This document shows positions 1 to 5,274 of a stretch of DNA of 6,444 nt, piece after piece (the first letter of the stretch is position 1; every line of letters starts with the position of its first letter). The stretch spans positions 1 to 6,444 of the forward strand of contig JAURLM010000062.1 in the NCBI GenBank assembly GCA_030831265.1. The letters are read 5' to 3'. The DNA is from Chloroflexota bacterium. Its GTDB lineage: Bacteria; Chloroflexota; Dehalococcoidia; Lucifugimonadales; Lucifugimonadaceae. Under the pieces are notes generated by a model that was given only the letters and a program-made list of their open reading frames with translations, was not told the origin of the DNA and did no database searches. The position numbers and the translations under genes are program-made.

Positions 1-119
1 CGCTTGGCCGTCTACAGACCGCTGACGACATCGCAAAGGCGTTCCTGTTCGCCGCCACGGACGAAGCCGCCATGATTACTGGCTCGATGATTACCGTGGA
101 CGGTGGAGCCGGGCTGTAG
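1..119 (+). CDS. Short-chain dehydrogenase/reductase (SDR), C-terminal fragment
   Basis: The gene enters from the left edge; the frame starting at base 3 gives 38 residues and a TAG stop at 117-119. The fragment contains the C-terminal signature of classical SDR oxidoreductases: a GRLQTADDIAKAFLF segment (the usual GR-x-x-x-P/A-x-DIA region), then ITGSMITVDGGAGL, matching the ITG-x-x-x-x-VDGG motif that closes the Rossmann fold in most FabG-like SDRs. These enzymes are soluble NAD(P)-dependent oxidoreductases of about 250 residues acting on alcohols, sugars or ketones. The catalytic Ser-Tyr-Lys and the nucleotide-binding glycine motif lie outside the window, so the substrate cannot be inferred. 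Its stop codon directly touches the stop codon of the convergent minus-strand gene. Family assignment is firm; specific function is unknown. Confidence 0.88.
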   Translation, partial: LGRLQTADDIAKAFLFAATDEAAMITGSMITVDGGAGL

Positions 120-347
120 TTACTGCTGGTTGTCCGAACTCTGTATGGACTTCGCTATTCGAAGTGCCCACACCGGATATCCGATGTATAGCCCCGTAAG
201 GACATCAAGTGTGCGGGAAGTAGCGAATGTGCTTGAGCGCCTTCCGAGAGTTCCAACAACCACGTACCAGTAGAGAACAAAGAAAAAAGGTGGTACCACC
301 ATCAATATCTGTATCTCGAACTTAAGTACACCCGTGAGCAGCATCAC
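120..347 (-). CDS. Small membrane protein, C-terminal part (75 aa) downstream of in-frame TAG
   Basis: This frame follows the TAG of the 93-residue frame with no gap. The first available starts are GTG at 347-345 and ATG at 344-342; the stop is TAA at 122-120. I see no clear Shine-Dalgarno just upstream: those bases are the end of the preceding frame. The protein has one clear hydrophobic segment at about residues 12-34, rich in Phe, Tyr, Val and Pro. A basic polar loop (GRRSSTFATSR) follows, then a weaker hydrophobic stretch ending in GYPVWALRIAKSI and a polar tail. This looks like the last two membrane helices of a polytopic protein rather than an independent gene. If translated separately it would depend on coupling to termination at the abutting TAG. 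No function can be assigned. Its stop abuts the SDR stop on the other strand. Confidence 0.5.
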   Translation of the reverse strand: MMLLTGVLKFEIQILMVVPPFFFVLYWYVVVGTLGRRSSTFATSRTLDVLTGLYIGYPVWALRIAKSIQSSDNQQ

Positions 348-350
348 CTA
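348..350 (-). other. In-frame amber codon (TAG) joining or interrupting two halves of a membrane protein frame
   Basis: The frame starting at 629 and the frame ending at 120 are the same phase and would read as one protein of about 169 residues if this codon were sense. The TAG falls within a run of hydrophobic residues (IVLIVMF before, then MLLTGV after the GTG). A single change from CAG (Gln) or TGG (Trp), among others, would create it. Either the gene is a recent pseudogene, the codon is read through, there are two coupled genes, or it is a sequencing or assembly error. Confidence 0.6.
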
Positions 351-629
351 GAACATCACGATCAAGACGATTCCGACGAGGGCGATCCAAAGCGCAGTCC
401 GTGCTCGTTGCTCGTCGACATGCTTCACACGGTTATGCACGAAAAGCGTGATCGGAACCAGCATCGCGTAGTGAACCGCGGTCAGAAGGTCGTTCGTGCT
501 TCCGTACGGGAAGCTGCCCAGTGGGACAGCGAACGATATGTAAAGCAGTGCCAGCGCCAGTAACGCAATCACGGAGATTGCGGCCGTCAAGTAAATGCAA
601 ATCGTAGCTATTCGAGGGTGTATATCCAT
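348..629 (-). CDS. Small polytopic membrane protein, N-terminal part (93 aa), ends at in-frame TAG
   Basis: A minus-strand frame starts with ATG at 629-627. A Shine-Dalgarno-like AAGG lies 7 nt upstream, which supports this start. The 93 residues are strongly hydrophobic, with about three membrane segments: roughly residues 9-35, 48-65 and 79-93. A short polar loop (GSFPYGSTND, about 38-47) and a charged cytoplasmic-type loop (NRVKHVDEQRAR, about 66-77) separate them. The third segment runs straight into the TAG at 350-348 without the polar tail expected of a finished membrane protein. The next codon opens the 75-residue frame below in the same phase, so this is probably the front of a protein of about 169 residues. 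I recognise no named family or function. It is divergent from typA and likely inserts in the cytoplasmic membrane. Confidence 0.6.
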   Translation of the reverse strand: MDIHPRIATICIYLTAAISVIALLALALLYISFAVPLGSFPYGSTNDLLTAVHYAMLVPITLFVHNRVKHVDEQRARTALWIALVGIVLIVMF

Positions 630-694
630 TGCGCAACCTTGTCAGAACAGTGGTACTCTCGAAGGAGTCCGGTTTTTCAACACGCTGCGCGCGA

Positions 695-723
695 TTACAG
701 CGAAACAAAGCTGTGGATATGTT
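695..723 (+). promoter_or_regulatory. Possible sigma-70-type promoter upstream of typA
   Basis: TTACAG (695-700) and TATGTT (718-723) are separated by 17 nt, resembling -35 and -10 hexamers. A start about 7 nt downstream, near 730, would place the hairpin at 731-756 at the very 5' end of the typA transcript and leave a leader of about 70 nt. The match to consensus is only partial and such matches arise by chance, so this is tentative. Confidence 0.25.
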
Positions 724-730
724 CAAAAAT

Positions 731-756
731 CGATCCGGGGTAACTTGCCCGGGTCG
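731..756 (+). promoter_or_regulatory. Hairpin in the typA leader
   Basis: CGATCCGGG (731-739) can pair with CCCGGGTCG (748-756) across an 8-nt loop. All nine positions pair in plus-strand RNA, including one U-G wobble at 734/753. It lies 42 nt upstream of the typA ATG and is followed by TTTC rather than a long U-run, so it is more likely a leader structure than a terminator for this strand. On the minus strand the stem has one C-A mismatch but is followed by ATTTTTG, so it could act as a weak terminator for antisense transcription coming out of typA. Role not established. Confidence 0.35.
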
Positions 757-798
757 TTTCGCGTAGCGTTCACTTCACGCCAGTTCGGCGAAGGCACC

Positions 799-2655
799 AT
801 GACCATACTCAAACGGGAAGAACGACGCAACGTCGCGATCATTGCCCACGTAGACCACGGCAAGACAACGCTTGTCGACAAGATGTTGCAGCAGTCCGGC
901 ACGTTCGAGGCCCATGAGCAGGTCGTCGACCGAATCATGGACAACATGGACCTTGAGCGAGAGAAGGGCATCACCATCCTCGCCAAGAACACCGCTGTCC
1001 GCCGTGGTGACACGAAGATCAACATCATCGACACCCCGGGGCACGCTGACTTCGGCGGTGAGGTTGAGCGCGGCCTGACGATGGTCGACGGTGTTCTCCT
1101 GCTTGTTGACGCCAGCGAAGGACCGTTGCCGCAAACCCGTTTCGTTCTCCGCAAAGCCCTGGCATCCAAGCTGTCCGTGATTCTTGTCATCAACAAGATC
1201 GACCGCCCCGATGCCCGCATCAAAGAGGTCGTCGATGAGGTCTATGAGCTGTTCCTCGACCTTGACGCCAGCGAAGACCAGATCGACTTCCCTATTGTGT
1301 ACACCAACGCCAAAGCTGGAACGGCGACGCTTGACCCCATGAAGCCGGGAACCGACCTCGGGCCGTTGTTCGATACGGTCATGTCGCACATCCCTGCACC
1401 CGAATATGAAGAGGGTCACGCATTACAGGCGCTTGTGACAAACCTTGACGCATCGCCATATGTCGGTCGTCTGGCACTGTGCCGCGTCCGTCAGGGCTCC
1501 ATCAAGCGAGACCAGATCGTTACCCACTGCCGTCGTGACGGATCCATGGATCGCGTAAAGATTACCGAGCTATACGTCACAGAATCACTTGAGCGCGTTC
1601 CCGCTGACGAAGCCGGCCCCGGCGAGATAATCGCCATTGCCGGACTGCCTGACGTGACCATTGGTGAGACGCTCGCTGACGCGGAAAATCCCGTGGCTCT
1701 GCCGGTGATGCGGATTGACGAGCCGAGCCTCTCAATGACCATCGGTATCAACACATCCCCATTCGCAGGGTTGGACGGGTCAAAACTCACCGCCCGGCTG
1801 GTCAAGTCAAGACTGGACCAGGAGCTTGTCGGTAACGTCTCAATCCGCGTGAAGGATTCGGGTCGCCCGGATAACTGGATCGTGCAAGGTCGTGGTGAAC
1901 TACAACTGGCAGTATTGGTGGAGACCATGCGCCGTGAGGGATTTGAGTTGACCGTCGGCAAGCCCGAAGTGGTCACACAGATCATCGACGGCAAAGTCCA
2001 CGAGCCAATCGAAAAACTGTCTGTTGACGTGCCGGACACTTTCATGGGAATCGTGACTCAGCTCATGGCTCTCCGTAAAGGCCGCCTCGAAAAGATTATC
2101 AACCACGGCCAGGGGCGAATTCGCATGGACTTCACGGTCCCGGCTCGCGGCCTGATCGGTTTCCACAATGAGTTCACCGTTGAGACGCGCGGCACTGGCC
2201 TCGCTCACCATGTTTTCGACTCATACGAACCGTGGCATGGCGAACTTCGGACTCGTCACACAGGCAGCCTTGTGTCTGACAGGCGCGGGCAGGCCACCGG
2301 TTACGCCCTGATAAACCTGCAAGAGCGCGGTCAGTTGTTCATCGGACCTGGCACTGCGGTTTATGAGGGCATGATTATTGGTGAGAACCCGCGGCCGGAG
2401 GACATGAACGTCAACCCGACTCGTGGCAAGAAGCTGACGAACATGCGAGCGGCTTCCGCCGACCAGACAGAGCACCTTGATGCACACCGTGACCTGACAC
2501 TTGAACAGGCACTGGAGTTCATCATGCCCGACGAGTGCCTGGAAGTGACGCCAACGACAATTCGTCTTCGCAAGACAGTGCTCAGCCAGCAGGACCGCGG
2601 TCGAGTCCAGGGACAACAGCGCAAAGGCGCCATGCCCGCTACCGCACAGGTCTAA
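799..2655 (+). CDS. typA: TypA/BipA translational GTPase (618 aa)
   Basis: TypA (BipA) is a cytoplasmic ribosome-binding GTPase of the EF-G/LepA superfamily, involved in ribosome assembly and stress or cold adaptation. The sequence shows a complete GTPase domain: P-loop AHVDHGKTT (residues 16-24), switch I EREKGITI (53-60), DTPGHADF (78-85) and NKID (132-135). The G5 region reads YTNAKAG (168-174) where most relatives have an SA pair. Beta-barrel domain II and EF-G-like domains III and V follow, with GRGELQLAVL at 364-373. The TypA-specific C-terminal domain comes last, with RGLIGF (450-455), VNPTRGKKLTNMRAA (538-552) and EVTPTTIRLRK (582-592). Its length fits the family (about 605-635). I chose ATG 799 because the protein begins with the conserved RRNVAIIAHVDHGKTT region ten residues in and has GAAGG just upstream. 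The 68 extra codons in the open frame upstream do not resemble the family. It is divergent from the small membrane gene. Confidence 0.97.
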   Translation: MTILKREERRNVAIIAHVDHGKTTLVDKMLQQSGTFEAHEQVVDRIMDNMDLEREKGITILAKNTAVRRGDTKINIIDTPGHADFGGEVERGLTMVDGVLLLVDASEGPLPQTRFVLRKALASKLSVILVINKIDRPDARIKEVVDEVYELFLDLDASEDQIDFPIVYTNAKAGTATLDPMKPGTDLGPLFDTVMSHIPAPEYEEGHALQALVTNLDASPYVGRLALCRVRQGSIKRDQIVTHCRRDGSMDRVKITELYVTESLERVPADEAGPGEIIAIAGLPDVTIGETLADAENPVALPVMRIDEPSLSMTIGINTSPFAGLDGSKLTARLVKSRLDQELVGNVSIRVKDSGRPDNWIVQGRGELQLAVLVETMRREGFELTVGKPEVVTQIIDGKVHEPIEKLSVDVPDTFMGIVTQLMALRKGRLEKIINHGQGRIRMDFTVPARGLIGFHNEFTVETRGTGLAHHVFDSYEPWHGELRTRHTGSLVSDRRGQATGYALINLQERGQLFIGPGTAVYEGMIIGENPRPEDMNVNPTRGKKLTNMRAASADQTEHLDAHRDLTLEQALEFIMPDECLEVTPTTIRLRKTVLSQQDRGRVQGQQRKGAMPATAQV

Positions 2656-2793
2656 CCGGGTCCAACCCCAGACCGTTGGTGTCCGGTGATTCCGGAGCGT
2701 GTTACCCCGCCCGTTATCCAGTGATACATTCCGTGACTGCAAACCGGGCCTCGACCTGTGGGCACGGAGCGCTGTAACCGAACGGGACAAAAC
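2656..2793. other. typA-M81 intergenic gap, 138 bp
   Basis: I find no gene here. A short inverted repeat, CCAAC (2662-2666) with GTTGG (2675-2679), has no following T-run, so it is not a convincing terminator. Weak promoter-like bases (GTTACC at 2701, TACATT near 2725) are not strong enough to call. The size of the gap would allow the M81 gene its own promoter. Confidence 0.4.
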
Positions 2794-4314
2794 ATGCGCA
2801 TAGCAACACTTGGAATCCACCACGAGACGAACACTTTCTCGGCCCGACCTGTCACGCTGGAAACTTTCCAATCGTCAGGACTACAGACTTACGGCGTTCA
2901 GCGCGGTCAGCAGTGCATCGAAATGCACAGCGGTGCAAGCACATCGCTTTCCGGGTATATCCGTGGTGCAGAACAGCTTGGTTTTGAACTCGTCCCGTTG
3001 ATATTTGCTGCAACAGATCCCGCCGGGACAATCTCCGTAGACGCATTCGAATCGCTCTCGTCCGAAGGCATAGCGATGCTGCGCGAGCAGGGGCCGTTCG
3101 ACGGTGTGTTGCTCAATCAGATGGGTGCAGCTGTGTCCGAAGCTCACCGCGACTTGGACGGCGAATTTGCGCGGCGGGTGCGAGAGGCTGTCGGTCCCGG
3201 TGTTCCCATCGTGATGACGCTCGACCTGCACGCCAACGTCTCACACATGATGGCGGAGCAGACCGATGGCATCGTCATCTATCGCACGAATCCGCACATG
3301 GATGCCGTAGAACGGGCGCTCGATGCCTGCGAGCTGGTGACACGCATGGCCCGTGAGAACTGGCGACCTGCAAAGTGGCTGGAGATGCCGCCGATGGTCA
3401 TTGGTATTTTCCAGCACGACACGAGCGACGAGCCGATGCGCTCCGTAATCCGCTCACTGGAAAACGTCCTGGAACAGCCGGGAATAGTTTCAGCGTCGGT
3501 CGGGCAGGGCTATCCGTGGGGAGATGTTCAAGAACTAGGCTTTGCCGCATACGCACTGCATGAAGATTCATCTGAACAGGCACGCGTCGCAGCACAATCG
3601 ATTGCACTGGCGGCATGGAACCTGCGTTCTGAACTCTATCGTCCCGACGGCCCCGATCCCGCTGAAGCCGTTCGTATTGCGCTTGAGGAATCGCTTAGCC
3701 GGGCTCCGGGCTCTGGCCCGATAGTTTTGCTGGATGTCGGCGACAACATCGGTGCTGGTAGCTCCGGGGACAGCACATTCTTGCTTGCGCAGGCTCTTGA
3801 GCAGGGAGCGAAGTCATGGCTGCAAACTATCCGCGACACGGAGGCTGTTGCCGAGTGTGTGAAGGCGGGAGTTGGCTCCCATGTTGAACTTACGGTTGGC
3901 GGCAAAACAGACTCGCTGCATGGAGAGCCTGTGCGCGTTACTGGACGGGTGCGAGTGATATCAGACGGCCGATTCGAAGACAGCGGCGGAGTTCACGCTG
4001 GTTGGCGGTACTTTGACGGCGGGACGACTGTTGGACTGGAGACAGATGCCGGGCCGACAGTCGTTCTTGTTTCGACAAGAGTAGGAAACATGAGCCGGGA
4101 GCAGTTCTACTCCATCGGCTATCGGCCCGAAAACTTCGACATCGTTGTCGCCAAGGGAGTCGTCTCACCTCGTCCGGCTTATGGCTCCATTGCCAGTCGA
4201 ATGATCTCGGTCAACACTCCCGGCGCAACGTCAGGTGACATGTCTACCTTCGATTACCAGCACAGGCGTCGGCCATTGTTTCCGTTTGAGCAGGATGCGG
4301 TTTACGAGCCGTAA
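2794..4314 (+). CDS. M81 family metallohydrolase, MlrC (microcystinase C)-like (506 aa)
   Basis: M81 enzymes are zinc hydrolases named after MlrC, which cuts the linear tetrapeptide in microcystin degradation; most environmental members have unknown small-amide or peptide substrates. The N-terminus carries the family motif HHETNTFS (residues 9-16). The metal site is visible as D144-L-H146 (in LDLHANV) and H168 (in YRTNPHMD), with the same spacing as Asp167, His169 and His191 of MlrC. The C-terminal domain shows LDVGDNIGAGSSGD (313-326), then late motifs GYRPENFDIVVAKGV, NTPGATSGD and RRRPLFPFE. Its length is normal for the family. ATG 2794 is chosen because MRIATLGIHHETN is the usual N-terminus and GGGA lies 6 nt upstream; the in-frame GTG at 2758 would add 12 non-conserved residues. 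The usual HGAM stretch reads QMGAA (109-113), so the His there is replaced by Met110. No signal peptide, so cytoplasmic. Substrate unknown; microcystin itself is unlikely. Confidence 0.93.
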   Translation: MRIATLGIHHETNTFSARPVTLETFQSSGLQTYGVQRGQQCIEMHSGASTSLSGYIRGAEQLGFELVPLIFAATDPAGTISVDAFESLSSEGIAMLREQGPFDGVLLNQMGAAVSEAHRDLDGEFARRVREAVGPGVPIVMTLDLHANVSHMMAEQTDGIVIYRTNPHMDAVERALDACELVTRMARENWRPAKWLEMPPMVIGIFQHDTSDEPMRSVIRSLENVLEQPGIVSASVGQGYPWGDVQELGFAAYALHEDSSEQARVAAQSIALAAWNLRSELYRPDGPDPAEAVRIALEESLSRAPGSGPIVLLDVGDNIGAGSSGDSTFLLAQALEQGAKSWLQTIRDTEAVAECVKAGVGSHVELTVGGKTDSLHGEPVRVTGRVRVISDGRFEDSGGVHAGWRYFDGGTTVGLETDAGPTVVLVSTRVGNMSREQFYSIGYRPENFDIVVAKGVVSPRPAYGSIASRMISVNTPGATSGDMSTFDYQHRRRPLFPFEQDAVYEP

Positions 4315-4352
4315 GCACCTGTACAGCCCAACACAAACGCCATATCGCTGGG

Positions 4353-4358
4353 TAATAT
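4353..4358 (+). promoter_or_regulatory. -10-like element positioned for leaderless transcription
   Basis: TAATAT lies six bases before the ATG at 4365, so a normal start site would fall on the A of the start codon. No Shine-Dalgarno sequence precedes that ATG, which fits a leaderless mRNA. There is no recognisable -35 hexamer (AACACA at the expected place), which lowers confidence. Confidence 0.35.
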
Positions 4359-4364
4359 CTCCCC

Positions 4365-5207
4365 ATGTTCAACAATGTGCTTGTCATAACCGTCCTGATA
4401 ATCCTCATCGTGGCCATGATCGGCGCGATTCTTCGAGTACGTCGCAAGGACGTGTGCCTCAAGAGTTTCAGCGGATTCCTTGTCTACGTGCGCATGAAGT
4501 CCGGCAAGCAGGTCTGGGGCACACTTCGAGTTGAATCCACCGGCATGGAATTGAAGTACCGCGCTGACCACCATGACACTGACGGGCACATCGAATCCAG
4601 CTACATAATCTTCAAACCTGAATTCCCGAATATCTTCCTGCTAATGCGGTTCTTTGACGAACTGACACCACGGAATACGGAGCGTCGCGATCGAACCCTC
4701 CGCCGTTCTTATCACCCAAAGCTGTTCAGGCGGATGCGTCGTAAGGCGAAAATCTGGTTCAACCTCATGCGTGACGCCCTTGCTGAGGCATTTTCGGCAG
4801 CACTCAGCGCCGCGACCAAGACATCTCCGGTTGCCGGCCAGCAAAGTCGCATGAGTAAAGCTGGCAGCGAGATGATCGAGTGGTTCGGCAACGCCTATGA
4901 CCCAATTCTTGAACACCACATTGGCCGCAAAGTGGTGGTTGAAGTAAAAGCCCCGGACGGATCTGACATTGAATATGTCGGAGTATTCAGGGAATACAGC
5001 CCGGATTACCTTGAAGTCATCGATGTAGAGTTGCGTGAGACCGGAGTTTCTCGCCGCGTTGACTTGCTTGTCCCGCGCACACTGGGGCACATCCGGCATG
5101 ATGGCGAGAGCGTGCCTCAGCGTGACAAAAAAGCGGGTCAGCCTGCCCCGCCGGAGCCGGTTTTGCTGGAAGATGTCTCGGAACCGGAGATACATGTCGA
5201 CCAATAA
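4365..5207 (+). CDS. Membrane-anchored protein of unknown function with two Sm/SH3-like barrel segments (280 aa)
   Basis: I do not recognise a named family. The N-terminus is one hydrophobic helix (residues 5-23) followed directly by RVRRK (24-28). This signal-anchor arrangement should leave the rest of the protein in the cytoplasm. Residues about 38-66 (FLVYVRMKSGKQVWGTLRV, then STGMELKYR) resemble an Sm-fold strand-turn-strand pattern. Residues about 187-223 (KVVVEVKAPDGS, then YVGVFREYSPDYLEVIDVEL) show the same pattern again, suggesting a duplicated small beta-barrel. Between them lies a very basic, helical-looking stretch (about 107-152, with RRDRTLRRS and RRMRRK) that could touch nucleic acid or lipid head groups. 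The tail from about 250 is proline-rich and then acidic. It sits 50 bp after the M81 gene and 67 bp before the dehydratase on the same strand. Start ATG 4365 lacks a Shine-Dalgarno. Coding potential looks real; any function is speculative. Confidence 0.8.
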   Translation: MFNNVLVITVLIILIVAMIGAILRVRRKDVCLKSFSGFLVYVRMKSGKQVWGTLRVESTGMELKYRADHHDTDGHIESSYIIFKPEFPNIFLLMRFFDELTPRNTERRDRTLRRSYHPKLFRRMRRKAKIWFNLMRDALAEAFSAALSAATKTSPVAGQQSRMSKAGSEMIEWFGNAYDPILEHHIGRKVVVEVKAPDGSDIEYVGVFREYSPDYLEVIDVELRETGVSRRVDLLVPRTLGHIRHDGESVPQRDKKAGQPAPPEPVLLEDVSEPEIHVDQ

Positions 5208-5258
5208 CGTGCTGCTCATCTAGTGCCCGAACCGCGAATTACAGCTGCTGCTTTTGCG

Positions 5259-5264
5259 AAGGAA
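5259..5264 (+). promoter_or_regulatory. Ribosome binding site of the dehydratase gene
   Basis: AAGGAA lies 10 nt before ATG 5275, slightly further than usual but the only purine-rich match. An in-frame TTG at 5266 is too close to this site to be used, which supports the ATG. Confidence 0.5.
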
Positions 5265-5274
5265 ATTGACCGCC

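Noticed and set aside
348..350. Amber codon as pyrrolysine or general stop reassignment
   Set aside because: The SDR ends on TAG directly after its conserved VDGGAGL terminus, so TAG works as a stop here, and no pyrrolysine genes are visible.
595..798. N-terminal extension of typA by 68 codons starting at ATG 595
   Set aside because: The added residues do not resemble TypA, overlap the minus-strand gene start, and ATG 799 gives the family's normal N-terminus with a nearby GAAGG.
775..1419. 214-residue minus-strand open frame inside typA
   Set aside because: It lies wholly opposite the strongly conserved TypA GTPase domain and has no recognisable motif; it is a by-product of codon bias in typA.
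2662..2679. Intrinsic terminator after typA
   Set aside because: The stem is only 5 bp (CCAAC/GTTGG) with an 8-nt loop and no T-run follows.
2758..2793. GTG start at 2758 for the M81 gene
   Set aside because: It adds 12 residues outside the conserved MRIATLGIHHETN start, and ATG 2794 has a GGGA upstream at good spacing.
2221..2871. 216-residue minus-strand open frame across the typA end and M81 start
   Set aside because: Composition is rich in Arg, Ser, Cys and His with no domain, and it is antisense to two real genes.
4641..5219. 192-residue minus-strand frame opposite the membrane-anchored gene
   Set aside because: The plus-strand frame has a proper anchor helix and structured pattern, whereas this one shows no motif or ribosome binding site that I could see.
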